A stretch of 64,000 nt of DNA, from positions 1,984,001-2,048,000 of the forward strand of contig NW_006917093.1 in the NCBI RefSeq assembly GCF_000516985.1. Reading direction: 5' to 3'. A program made the position numbers and the translations under genes. The notes beneath the pieces were generated by a model. It searched no databases, was not told the DNA's origin, and saw only the letters and a program-made list of their open reading frames with translations. Positions 24,337 to 35,622 of this stretch are shown piece after piece. Source of the DNA: Pestalotiopsis fici W106-1 (lineage: Eukaryota; Ascomycota; Sordariomycetes; Amphisphaeriales; Sporocadaceae). Every line of letters starts with the position of its first letter. Position 1 is the first letter of the stretch.

Positions 24337-27153
24337 AGCTCCGTGTCATCGTGACCAGGGGGGTTTCAAGTTTTCCAAGACAATTGCTGCATGGGCCTCA
24401 GTCCCTGACGGTAAACGGCCGTGGGGGAGGAGATCCATAATAGTATATACTCGACGCTTGGAACTGGGTTCTAGTCTTTCTAGAAATTGTCAGCATTGGT
24501 CCCGGTGCCATGGCGGTCAAACCTTTTGTGGGTATTTGTCCAAAGCTCTGATTTTTTTGGGATGGGCCGGAGAAGACCCTTTGGCGAATCAATTTTTACC
24601 ATTTGTTGAAATTGTATCTTAGAAACGAAGTTAGAAGTATATGAAGATGCCACCGTGGGGGCATTAGACGATGATTATAATATATGATCTCGACATGAAA
24701 GCATTGCAATCCTTGATACTGTTTACGATGAGCTGGTGAGCCATGTCGTCCTCAGGCTAAGTAGATTGACTATATGTCGTCTATCGTGACATTTCTAATC
24801 AGGTGAAAAGCATTAGTACAGCTCTTGGGTAGGTCGTCTGGCGAAACTTGGGGGCATCAACATTCCCACGAGATGCCATCTGGCATTCAAAGGAGGCGCA
24901 TCAAGGTTGACCCTTTCGTTTGCAGCCAGACCTGGTGATTATATCATCCTAGGCTCCAACGTTTGTTCATGGTCACTTACTGACCGGTTGCATTCTGAAT
25001 GTGATGGGATGCATTGGCCATTCGAGAGCGGGAGTGGCCCGATTCCGTGTCAACTTTCTCCCCTTCTAGGACCACGTACGCGGCAACGACAGGGTTTTCT
25101 CGGTCAAGGATCCACGTTGTGCGGCGTCCAATGTAAAAAAGCTCCCCCAAGAGTGGAAAGGCCCAGATACTGGCCAGTTGCATCTAGTATAGTACGAAGG
25201 AATGGTACCTGCATCCAGTACCAAATGCTACTGCCTGCAGGCTGCTGCAAGTGTGCCCCTTCTTCCTGTTCTTCTTTTTCCTCCTCCTCCCAGCTCAGTG
25301 CTTTCTGCGCCATACCAAAATCAAACAGATATGCCTGTGCGCTGAGGGCCACCTTTTTCCCGTCTTGCCGTTCCCGACGTGGGGAAGGGAGAAATTGTCT
25401 TTTCTGGGTCGCTGTTCCTCTGTGGCCAGTGCTGTTACGAAAGGGAAGAAGAAGAAGAAGGGGAGGGAGGGGAGAAAACAAACTAGTCTCCATGCCAAAA
25501 CTTACCATGGCTCTGGGACCGATGGTAACGCTTGTGTGTTTTGGTTGTTTGCTTTACCTCTTTTGATGTATGATATGCAGTTTCGAGCGACGACCAAGCT
25601 GGACTATCTCCTTGCTTGGAAATGCAATTACTGTATTACTGAACATTTGAACAGGGACCCAGGAAGAAGCTCGTTGGGATGCGCCGCCCCGGCCGCTGGC
25701 GTTGCCAATCAGCCGCGAGCCCAATCCCTTCCCAACTTCCCAGCGGGGCAATCGAACAAATGCTGCTTCTTCCCCTGACGGTCAGTGGGACACCTGCAGC
25801 CTTTCTGAGCAATCGGAATGCAACACGGAAGATGACAAACGAAAGAATTGATACAGCTCGTTTGCTTGCGGTATTGAGGCTCAAGCCCAGGCGGTATTTC
25901 TGTGCCTATCGATTACCAAGTACCACCTACCTCTCATCAGATGCATACCTACCTAGGCGTTCATCAGACCATTTGAATGTCAATTACAAGTATTGCAAAG
26001 ATCTGCTGCCCGCGATCAGCGCAATCTGGCATCCGGCAAGCTTGGCGCATAGATTACGGCATCTTCCGTTTGGGTGCCTCGTGCACCTGAGGCGATACTA
26101 CATTACTTTTTTACACTACCATACTATGATGAGTTGGTCTGTAGTGTGTTGTAGTGTAGTGGTCGCTGCTAGTCCAGGCCTTCTCGGGTGAAGTCCCTTT
26201 GGCTCAGCCATCGCCTAGTACTGTGTGCTTGACAGGCCGGACCCAGTGTCCACCTAAGGGCTTGACGTGATCATCATCAGTAGTCGGTTGAACGGGAATC
26301 CGTGAGCTACTACCACTGTGGCTCAAGTCATAATCCTGTCTTGCCATCTACTAGTGTCCACTCACTTTGTCTTTTTACAATCACAGACCCAAGACTAGCG
26401 AACGACAGCGGGAAGAGAGAAGCGGTTCCCCAATGCGGCCGGCCTCTCCCACCAGGTCCACCACCTCATCTTAGCGTCTGGCGTTGGCTCGAGTCAATCT
26501 GTATCGCCAACATGCCCAGTCGAGTCAGCTCCTTCTTTCAGCGCGGGCACTAAGTCACGTAGTCCATGAATCGTCACCGCTCGAGCCAGTGGGGACGCCT
26601 TCGTCTGGCCTGTCTGTCTGATGGGTGCTGGCTGCTGGCTGGCTGGGTCGGGTGCCATGAGTATGCCCGGGAGCAAAGGCAAAGCAAGCAAGCCTTGACT
26701 TGGCTGGCTGTCACTGTCAAACATGAAACCCATCCATCTCTCTTATCCTAAAGGCTTCCTCACCTTTAGTCCTGTATGCGCTTTACAGTACTTTTCTCTT
26801 TGATCCTGTTCCATCTCGTCGCCTCACTGGTCGCCTTGAACCGCCCAAGCCGAGCTGGGGAAACCCTCGTCATGTCGTTTTGATCGTGGCCGACAACTAC
26901 TCCCTTGCTTGAGAATATCATACTTCATTCATTTTCGTCATTCATTCCCTCGAGCATCGTTCTCTCCAACAATAACAATTCTTGCATATTGTAATCAATC
27001 GTACCGGAATAGTAGTAACTGCCTACATTACCTAGTTCCCAACCATCACAGCCAACGCCCAGCTTTGCCAGCCAGCCCAGCCCAGCCCAACCAGGCCCAG
27101 TCCACCTCGATCGACTTTCTTACCAACTTACATGCGGTTCAGGTAAGACACAA
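24337..27153. other. Long intergenic region upstream of the RGS-LOV gene
   Basis: About 2.8 kb without a recognisable gene. It contains an AAG/GGA purine-rich run (about 25440-25475), a CTC/TTC-rich run opposite (about 25258-25300) and a CCTACCTAGG element near 25947. The last 250 bp are CT/CA-rich and look like a 5' UTR. An open frame of about 219 codons (24907-25566) has no domain. Confidence 0.45.
27132..27146 (+). promoter_or_regulatory. Short upstream ORF before the RGS-LOV start
   Basis: ATG CGG TTC AGG TAA ends 7 nt before the main ATG at 27154. Such a tiny upstream frame could lower or tune translation of the main frame. The same bases contain CAG/GTAAGA, a good 5' splice donor, so the stretch could instead be the end of a leader exon. 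Confidence 0.4.
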
Positions 27154-29247
27154 ATGTCGCGAACTTCAACGGCCAAGGACCTCTCCCGCTCGAGGGGCAG
27201 CGAGCCTGACTTTCGCCGCATGAGCACTCCTTTATTACCAACAAACTATAATTACATGGACGCTGTGCCGTCTGTACCGCGGGTTCTGTCGCCGCCACCG
27301 ACGCCGCGGGGCCCTCCGCCACGGCCGGATCGGCTGTCTTTGCGCCTGCGCAGCAATTCGGGTCTCAGAATGCACACCAATGACGCTGCCCTCAGCCAGT
27401 ACACGGATTATTCCTCGCCGCGGAAGACGACTTTTACCAATTCCATTGCCGAACATTCTCACCAGAATATCGACCATATCCTCTCGCCGCGGAGCACCCG
27501 ACCAGGTTCGCGGTCGAGTATGACGCCTCAGTCACCTGGGCTGAACTCGGCGCTACCATTCATGGATCTTCTGGGCAAGGATGCATTTCAAATGGCCATG
27601 GAAAATCCATCCGTCATCCGTCATCTAGTCCAATATTCCGAGGAGGTGGGCAACGAAGAGGGCGTCGACTTCCTTTTGAAAGTGGGTTCCAATGTCATTA
27701 TATCCCTGCCAACTGGGGTAGTATAGAAAAAAGTCCAAAGCAGCTTACACGCAATACAGATTAGGGAGTACAACACGGCGCTGAATGAGATGACTTCGGT
27801 TCTGACCTCCATATCATCATCATACACGTCGATTGGAGCTTCGACACCATTGAATTTACCGCACATGGTATCACGGCCTTTGAATGCGGATATCAAGCGC
27901 ATCGCTCATTCCATCATACCCAGCTTGGAGAACGTCTTCTTCGAGTCCCGGTCTCACGTTGAAAGCGAGCTCGCCCAAGATTTGTTCCCTGGGTTTGTAA
28001 AGCGTCAACTGGTCAATTGTACAGCTGCAGAGCTCGCCAGCGATGGTTCCGACGATGCAGCGCAGCTAGAATACCCTGGATTGGGATCATGTTTCAGCAT
28101 GACTGACGCATCCGACCCAAAGCACGGGGTGGTCAGTATTTCAGAAGACTTTGAGGAGCTTACGGGCTATACGACGGCCGAGGCAGTGGGACAAAATTGC
28201 GCGTTCCTCCAAGGGCCTTTTACAGATCCCGAAGCAGTGCGGCGGATGCAAATAGCCATGCGAGATCAGCGGGAATGTGTTGAACTAATTCTCAACCACC
28301 ATAAAAACGGCGAGCCCTTCTGGAATCTGCTCTTCCTTTTGCCACTCAAGGATACAGAGGGCGTTTTGCAGTACTGGCTGGGGGCCCAGGTTAATGTATC
28401 CGAGTGTATGAACAGTCGCAGCGACCTTCTGCGAGTGTTAAATGGCGGCCACCCCATAACCACAGACCGCGAATCATCCGACGGATCAACTCCACGAAGC
28501 GATCATTTTTCGGGCAGGGAGACCCCAAAGGAGGGCCGCCGATCAAGGAAAAACAGCATTGCTCACGGGAGACGGAATTCCAAGGACGCTGGGACATCAC
28601 GAAATTGGTTCTCCACATTTGGGAGAAAGGCACCGGCCCCGTGTCCTCCATCACCTCCGCCAATTCCTGAGATCTATGATTCGGCGCTGGGATCGGGCAG
28701 CAAGAAGTCAAAGACTTCACAGTTCTCGTCACAAAGATATGTTTCCCGGCAGAAGACACCAGTATACCCGACGCCATACTCGTCTTACATGGTTTTACGG
28801 TGCATTAGCAGTGGAGGATCGTCGAACCAGAGACAAACGACCCCCAGCGCGAAAAAGAAGCATAGTTCCAAGCTCATGGTGTCTTTCTACAACGAGGCTG
28901 TACTTGAGCTGCTCTCGCTGCCTTCAGACATTGCGCAAGAAGATATCTTCCACCTTCTCTCCGTGTCCAAGAGCTTCAAGGCCTCTGTGCGCGAGAGCGT
29001 GGATCAGTGCGAGACAATCAGCATGGAACTGCTCCTCGAGAGGGGCCGTAAGAGGAGGGCCAGCACCGGAGCAAGCAACGGGCACCGGCCCACGGCTCTC
29101 GACCTGCAGAGCCTCCGTGGTGACAATGAAGAGAAGAAATCTGCAAAGGCCTCCAAACACGAGAGATTTTGGACCCACTGGACGCCTCTACGAGATGCAA
29201 AGGGCCAAATTGACTGGGTGGTATTGATTGTCAGTCCGACTTCATGA
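27154..29247 (+). CDS. RGS-LOV blue-light photoreceptor
   Basis: Fungal RGS-LOV proteins sense blue light through a flavin and, in a characterised Botrytis member, move to the membrane on illumination; the RGS part is expected to act on G-alpha subunits. Two exons, 27154..27681 and 27760..29247, give 671 residues. The N-terminus (1-130) is Pro/Ser/Arg-rich and disordered. The RGS domain spans about 137-265 (FMDLLGKDAFQMAMENPSVI to ELAQDLFPGFVKRQL), and the intron sits inside it at DFLLK/IREY. The LOV domain spans about 287-389. It has photoactive C323 in GQNCAFLQGP, the Asn residues in NHHKNGEPFWN, and the flavin-facing Gln in GAQVNV. The Arg that normally follows the reactive Cys is Ala, and the second phosphate-contacting Arg appears to be Gln. 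A basic Ser-rich linker and a C-terminal PAS-like region (about 510-671, ending WVVLIVSPTS) follow. Confidence 0.85.
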
Positions 29248-31297
29248 TTCTGCATGTAAGCGCGGAGGAAAAGTTGAAATTTTTAAACACTGGTGTGCAG
29301 CGTTATAATGCCCAGTACAAAACCTTTTTTGTACTTTATGAATGATGTATATGATGGCTTCTTAGATACCATAGACTGACTGCATGTATCATTATTATTT
29401 TTATTGAACCAATTCCGCTGGGGATGAAAGAAGCCCCTTACGACAATAACTACCTAGGTACTTGACCAATTGAGAACATTTGAAAGCAGATCGTCCTCCA
29501 CAAATTTGCAAACCCACTCAGGCACGCGCTCATTTACGTACAACCATGGACACAGCAGTACATACTGTGTAGGGCTAAAAAGTCCTGCCAGCAGTTTTGA
29601 GTTTCAACCATCTACCCGAGTCGGGAGATCGACCAATTGCTTGAATAAAGAATATTTCTGACAGGTCGAAAGTGAGACAAACGTAACAAACAGCCACGGC
29701 TTCTAGGTTTAACCATGGCATCTGAAGGGCACATCAAGGTTGAGCCCGAGGGTTAGGGGCTGCGGATGGATCCTCGCCCCCCATCTATTATTGAAGCCCG
29801 AGGGAAGAAAAAAAAAAAAGAGGGTTTTGCACCAATGCAGGTTGGCATGCAAGGCCCCATACTACCGTATGCAGGTCCATTGGGGATTGGGGCCATACAA
29901 TCAAGGGGCGTTTTCCGACTCTCTGGAACCTGCAGGGGTTCGTAGTACAACATGGTAGCATCGGGGAGGGGATCGCTGAAAGAGAAAGTTGAAAGGGTCC
30001 ACGACCTGTCCTTCTCTCTTTCGCTTCCACTGCTTGAATCAGGCAAAGCTCATAATTTGCAGATAGATAATAGCCAGGGTGCAGCTGTAATTTCCTCGAC
30101 GAACATTCATGCCTCAATGGGGGGTATTCACCTTTGTTACCAAGGCAGGTTAGAAAGTTTCTTTTCCCCGACTCGTCACTCGACGACTGGGTGCAACTAC
30201 ATTAGACTTACCGGCATGGTGGCTGGTGTACGTACTGCGATATACGTACAACGATATACACCTAAGGAGGTTTAGAAAGTCTAGATCAGACACTATCCAA
30301 ACGCGATTGATTGAACGACAATTGACAGCTGCTTATCGATATATACGCCATCTCATCAGTCTGAACTTGCAAAAGATCTTCAAGTACTTGTTTTTGGTTG
30401 ATCGTCGGCTACTCAACTTTGTCCTCTTGAGCAGGTATCCACCAGCCACCCAGCACACAAAAATTCATACCAACACAGTACCTACTACGGCGGCCAGCTA
30501 GGGGTTCTTTAGACTTCCAACTCAAGCTTCTCAGGGTCAATGGGTCCCCCAAACGATAGACCATTACCACTGTCCAGTCACCGACTTCACTGCACGCAGG
30601 GTTCTGAATAAAAGGCCTTCGTTAGCGTAACAGCGGATGCGTAAGTGCCCCTCCCTGTAGAAGTACGTACTAGGTAACCTAGATTAGTTGACTGTACTGC
30701 TAGTACTAGGTAGCTAAAACCTTTTTGAAGTCCCTTGCCGAAAATGGAATATTTTGGCATTGTCAAGGCGCTGCAAGTTTGGATGATTACGACAACAGTC
30801 GAGTCAAACGGGAATAACTCTTCTCTTTACACTTTGAGCGCAGCGTAATAGCATAGCAATAAGTCGAAATCTATGTCATGATGAGAACATATCAACTGCT
30901 TCGTGTGCAACCGCAGACGACCTGCTAGTCTTTGCGTTGAGAAAGTGTAAATAAGTAGTACCATTTTGTACAAACGTTTGAAAGGGGACTGGGCAAACGA
31001 CTCCATTTCGCCGCCTTCCGAATAACCTAGTCGCTCCGCAACCCGGCATCATGCAGCTTCTGGCAATCATGAAGTACCCAATTCTCTTCTAGGAAAATTC
31101 AGCTCGTGGGACCAGTTTACTAGACTCGTACGATAAGTAGATAGTGAAAGCAAAAAAAGAGGTCCCCATTGTCTTCGTGGTCATGTACACAGTAAAGAAG
31201 CCTGTCTCGTATCCATTCCTCGCGTATTTTGCAAAAGAGTCCAGAGCTGTGCGCGACCAACCATATAGACATACGCGTCGACTGTAGCGCACAAGAC
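29248..31297. other. Intergenic, no gene recognised
   Basis: About 2 kb. It holds a perfect TACCTAGGTA palindrome at 29451-29460, a poly-A run near 29808 and ACTAGGTAACCTAG near 30670. Open frames near 110 codons have no domain. Confidence 0.5.
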
Positions 31298-33262
31298 ATG
31301 CTTGTCTCCACACCACAGCGGCAGCGTCCAGATATTGGCTGGTTCTATCGCGTGCAAGATCGTTTGCCCTCACTTCGGTGGCAGCTCTTGTTGCGATGCC
31401 TCGTCGCTGCTGTGCTGCTTTCTACGGCTCTGTCCGGAATCCTCCTCTTTAGCAATCCCGACGGCTTCAGCACCCGCTATGCACAGTTTCACGACTACCT
31501 CGCTGGGGGCGATGAGGCAACCGCGGCCGTGAGCCCGGGCGGCACACCGGAGCCGGAGTCGGACCCGGCAGCGCCAAGTAATAAGCACCCCATCGAGGAG
31601 CTCATGGCTGACGCCCGCATGAGGCAAGAGACGCTCCTGGCCGCTCGCAGCTGGGACCTCCCCACGGCCGCCGCGCGGTATCGCAAGCGACACGGCCGAC
31701 ATCCTCCTCCCGGGTTCGACGCGTGGTTGCAATATGCCCTGGACCACGACGCCGTGGTTGTCGAGTCCTTTTTTGATCGCATCTACGATGACCTGGCGCC
31801 TTACTGGGCGCTGGATCCCCTGGTCATCGCCCAGCGCGCCGCCTCCTGGCACCACGTCGTGCGCGTGCGCGGCGGCCAGGCATACCCCGTGGGCTACACC
31901 AAGGGCCGGGTGCCGTGGCTGAAAATCTGGACCGCCTTGGTTAATGAGTCGGCGCCCTTTTTGCCCGACGTGGATATGCCCATCAACTACATGGACGAGT
32001 CGAGGTTGCTGGTGCCGTGGGAGCAGATTGACCAGTTTGTCCAGATGGAGCAGGCGACGCGCGCGCTGATACCGAAAGACAAGGCGATTAGGAACTTTTC
32101 CGGTCTAGAAACGGTCCAAGACGATGCTGAACCCTACGACCCGGCATGGCGGAATGCGAGCTACGCCAGCTATTGGGATCTTTATCGCGCCACCTGCCCT
32201 CCTGGATCTCCGTCCCGGGACATTGCTGCAATGGCAAATTTTGAGCAGCCACCGACGTTTCCCAAGAACTGGAAACCAGAGTTTTCATATCGGGGCTACG
32301 TGCGCAACTTTACAGCGTCAATGGATGCGTGTCTTCAGCCGCACCTCAGAGAACTACATAGCAGCTTCGTCCAGCCTCTGAGCATGTCTACATCGACAGA
32401 GCTCATTCCCCTGTTTGGTGGCTCTAAACTTCCGGGTAACAATGAAATACTTATACCTGGAGCCATGTACTTGACGGACAATGTTCTTTACTCTGGTGGT
32501 GAAGAACTTGGCCCTCCATGGAATCAAAAAAAGGACGGCATCATTTGGCGAGGTGTTGCATCGGGCGGAAAGAATACAAAAGATAATTGGTCCCATTTCC
32601 ACCGGCATCGCCTAGTCCAGATGCTAAACGGGACAACCGTGGCAAGCATGGAAAAGTCCAAGACACGCGCCCGTACGTTTGAATTGCCGCCGCTCTCGCA
32701 ATACAATATCCCCAGACAGCGGACCGGCAGACTTGGCGCCTGGCTCAAGAAGTTCAGCAACGCCGGCTTCACCGACCTATTGTGCTCCCCCAAGGGCTCC
32801 GACTGCGCCTACGTACAACCATACTATGACGAAGTGGACAAGATCCCCATGGTGGAGCAGTACGCCTACAAATTCCTAGCCGACGTCGACGGCAACAGCT
32901 TCAGCGCGCGGTGGCGCGGATTCCTGCGCTCCACGTCGCTGCCGCTCAAGGCCACCGTCTACGCCGAGTGGCACGACGCCCGCCTCGTGGCCTGGCGCCA
33001 CTTTGTGCCCCTCGACAATACCCTCCAGGACCTCTATGGCGTCCTCGACTACTTTGCCGACCGCGACGCCGCTGGGGACGAGGCGGCTCGGGAAATTGCC
33101 GAGGCGGGCGCTGAGTGGGCGGCTCGCGTTCTTCGCCGTGAAGATATGCTTCTCTACGTCTGGCGGCTGCTGCTCGAGTTTGCGCGAGTCTGCGACCAGA
33201 AGCGCGAGCTGCTTGGATATGTGGAGGATTTGGATGATGTTCACGGGAACGGGAACCTATGA
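31298..33262 (+). CDS. GT90 (CAP10-like) glycosyltransferase, type II membrane protein
   Basis: Family GT90 includes the Cryptococcus capsule-associated Cap10 and beta-1,2-xylosyltransferases; the donor and acceptor here are unknown. A single exon of 654 residues. A short cytosolic N-terminus precedes one membrane helix at about 28-52, then a Pro/Glu-rich stem, as expected for a Golgi type II enzyme. The family blocks are in order: RYRKRHGRHPPPGFDAW, FFDRIYDDLAPYW, DMPINYMDESR, the SYWDLYRATCPPGSPSRD cysteine loop, and KKDGIIWRGVASGG followed by HFHRHRLVQM. Later come MVEQYAYKFLADVDGNSFSARWRGFL, which is the conserved nucleotide-sugar region, and LPLKATVYAEWHDARLVAWRHFVPLD. The start is the first in-frame ATG. 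The 3' end converges on the xylan esterase gene 260 bp away. Confidence 0.9.
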   Translation: MLVSTPQRQRPDIGWFYRVQDRLPSLRWQLLLRCLVAAVLLSTALSGILLFSNPDGFSTRYAQFHDYLAGGDEATAAVSPGGTPEPESDPAAPSNKHPIEELMADARMRQETLLAARSWDLPTAAARYRKRHGRHPPPGFDAWLQYALDHDAVVVESFFDRIYDDLAPYWALDPLVIAQRAASWHHVVRVRGGQAYPVGYTKGRVPWLKIWTALVNESAPFLPDVDMPINYMDESRLLVPWEQIDQFVQMEQATRALIPKDKAIRNFSGLETVQDDAEPYDPAWRNASYASYWDLYRATCPPGSPSRDIAAMANFEQPPTFPKNWKPEFSYRGYVRNFTASMDACLQPHLRELHSSFVQPLSMSTSTELIPLFGGSKLPGNNEILIPGAMYLTDNVLYSGGEELGPPWNQKKDGIIWRGVASGGKNTKDNWSHFHRHRLVQMLNGTTVASMEKSKTRARTFELPPLSQYNIPRQRTGRLGAWLKKFSNAGFTDLLCSPKGSDCAYVQPYYDEVDKIPMVEQYAYKFLADVDGNSFSARWRGFLRSTSLPLKATVYAEWHDARLVAWRHFVPLDNTLQDLYGVLDYFADRDAAGDEAAREIAEAGAEWAARVLRREDMLLYVWRLLLEFARVCDQKRELLGYVEDLDDVHGNGNL

Positions 33263-33525
33263 GTCACTAAAAGCGCTTAGAGTGGCATTGTTGCGTTGCA
33301 GTTGTGCGTCGCCTAAGTTAGAAAGCATGGGAGCATTGATTTAATACATAGAGAGATACCACCTTTTACGATATTTTCACACACACGCATAGCGTTAATA
33401 GATCTGCATTACGAGGTTCAACAGTATTGGCAACTTGGTCTCATTGAACAGACTAATAAACATGATGTGACACTGGGATGTCTACAGGCAGTACCGAGGG
33501 ATCGGTGGTGGTGTATACCAACCCT

Positions 33526-34516
33526 TTATAATCCAAACCACTCCTCGCTAGCAGTCAAATTTGCCGGGACGCTATGCCCAACCCCCTGAGCATATATGCC
33601 CTGGACGTTTGGTCCAAAGTCATCCGTCGTATACTGACTCTGCGGGTAGTTCTTGCGCTCATTGGTAGCCGTTTGACTAACGCCGAACACACCGGTCCAC
33701 TGCTTCAGAGTCTCCTGGTAATTCTGGGGCGCCAGGGTGGTATCCGCGCTGCCGTGCCAGAACTGCATCTTGGGCCGGGGCCCATCGTACGAGGGATACA
33801 TGTCCAGGACCACCTTTTTCCACTGGTCCGCCGACGCCTTGACCTGACCACCGGAGCATGAGTTCTGGAAACAGTCAACATTTATTACGTTATTACGGCG
33901 AGTGAATGAAACTTTACATTCCACTGGTCGACGCCGCCCGAGGCGCTGACGAAGCAGCCGGCAGGGACCCCCGAGTACAGCGACACGGCGCTGATGAGCT
34001 CGGGGTACGTGGCCGCGAGGACGTTGGACATCATGGCGCCCGAGCTGCCGCCCGTCACGTATACGCGAGCCGGGTCCGCCTGGTACTTGTCGAGGGCGTA
34101 CAGGATCATGTTGGCAATGGCCTGGGAGTCGCCCCCGCCCAGGTGCGCGAGCGACTGCTTGGACGACACGTCCCAGCACGTCCCCGAGTTGGGCGACGAC
34201 GGCCACACGGTGATGTACCCCTTCTTGTCCGAGCCTTGCTTCCACGGGATCTTGCTGTTGGTAAAGTATGATTGTGCCGTCGATTGGCACGAGTGGATGA
34301 CCACGACCAATGGCGGTTTTGTCACCACCTTGTCTGGGACATAGACCCACCTGGTAGCTGTTTAGTGCTGCTCTGTTTGTTTTTCAGAATCTTTGCGGGT
34401 GAGACTCACATTTGTGCTTTGGATGTGGCATTGTTATTGTAGTTGGATACTTGTGTGAGTGAAGCTGCTGAAGCGCACGAGGCCAAAAGGCCTGCCAAGA
34501 TACCATGAAACAGCAT
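33526..34516 (-). CDS. Acetyl xylan esterase, CE1 family
   Basis: A secreted enzyme that removes acetyl groups from xylan. Three exons on the minus strand, 34516..34410, 34350..33918 and 33864..33526, give 292 residues. The signal peptide is MLFHGILAGLLASCASA. The protein is collinear with Aspergillus AxeA-type CE1 enzymes: WVYVPDKV, VVVIHSC, SSPNSGTCWDVSS, GGGDSQAIANM, then TGGSSGAMM with nucleophile S138. It continues with YPELISAVSLYSGVPAGC, KMQFWHGSADTTL (catalytic Asp), and QGIYAQGVGHSVP (catalytic His). The first exon is short and encodes only the signal and the mature N-terminus. No carbohydrate-binding module is attached. Feruloyl esterases of CE1 look similar, but the AxeA-like pattern is closer. 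Confidence 0.92.
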
Positions 34517-35622
34517 ATTCAGATTCAGGTTCAAATTCGACAGTTGATTGCAAGGTTGATTGATGTAACACCCAACATGGCACATACCAAAGCCAAGACT
34601 TTATAATATTCCGGCCATTTCCTTTACCCTGCTGTGGCAATGGCCGGCTCCTTGATGTTTCCCCGCTCCCCATCTCGGGCAACTTTTAAGCCCGCAAGAT
34701 CTTCAGAAGATCTAGAGTCGAAATGGTAATTGAGGCTCGGCTAAATTGTGAGAATTGATTAAAGTATAAAGTGACGTTGCTGATTGGCCGCCGGTTATAA
34801 ACATATACAAGTCCCGGCTATGGATGATATATCGAGCAGTATTCCTTCCAATCCGTACTCTGTTCAGGTTGATGAGCTGGGTGCAATGAAGGCTTCCCGT
34901 CTGAGCGATACCTTTAGGCACTAAATGATAACAGTAATATGAAGGGGCATTGTAGTGTCAAGAAAGTTGGTATATCGATAATGATGGTTCTCACAATTGG
35001 ACTTTAGCAAAATGTCCTCCGTGCCAATACAATCGTGAAAACGCGTGGTCGCCCTAATCCCGTTTTGCAAGTTCTGCCAGCTTTGTTACGAGTTCCATAA
35101 ACCATTCAGTTTGGTTACGTTTTGTCGCCAGAGTTTGCGGTCAAACTTGTGCATTATCCAACGTTTCGCTGGTCTTGTTCAATCCATCCCAGATTTGAAT
35201 GAAATTGTTTGACGTGACCGTGCCCAAGCTAAGGAACACTTACCGCATGCCATCATACTCAGCAATCAAGGTCGCATCATCGGGATTTGTCACACCCAGA
35301 ACGGGGTTGTTTACATTCATCGTCATCACGGCCAGAATAATAGCCTTGACGCAATAATTTATCATGCATGAGCTGGGACTGATTAAACATGTAGAATGTA
35401 CGAATATCGCAATTGAGTTTATCATTTCTCTCTAAAATAAGGCCGTCTTAAATTTCCAAGCAGACATTTCTAACATATCCTCTATGAGCGCCAGTCTAAA
35501 TCAAGGCTCTTCACATCATGTGACCTTGAGCAATAGTGCCATAACACCTTGTTAATGTTGGTTGTGAGATATGGGACAGACACTATTTGCAACAGTCTCT
35601 GCTCGAGTATTCACAGAGAAAA
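34517..35622. other. Intergenic, promoter of the xylan esterase and 3' side of the ABC transporter
   Basis: No gene recognised. A TATA-like TATTATAAAG (minus strand) sits near 34600. It also contains the putative regulator sites listed separately. Confidence 0.45.
34661..34745. promoter_or_regulatory. Putative CreA and XlnR/Xyr1 sites upstream of the xylan esterase
   Basis: GCGGGG (minus strand, 34661-34666) fits the CreA/Cre1 consensus SYGGRG. GGCTAAA (plus strand, 34739-34745) fits the XlnR/Xyr1 site. They are about 145 and 225 bp upstream of the start at 34516, which suits a xylan-induced, glucose-repressed gene. Such short matches occur by chance. Confidence 0.35.

Noticed and set aside
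24907..25566. 219-codon open frame in the long spacer
   Set aside because: Cys/Ser/Pro-rich sequence with simple-repeat runs and no domain; composition like a chance frame. Transcript data would be needed to keep it.
28559..29227. 222-codon frame overlapping the RGS-LOV gene in another frame
   Set aside because: Basic, low-complexity product. The sense frame has clear LOV and PAS features.
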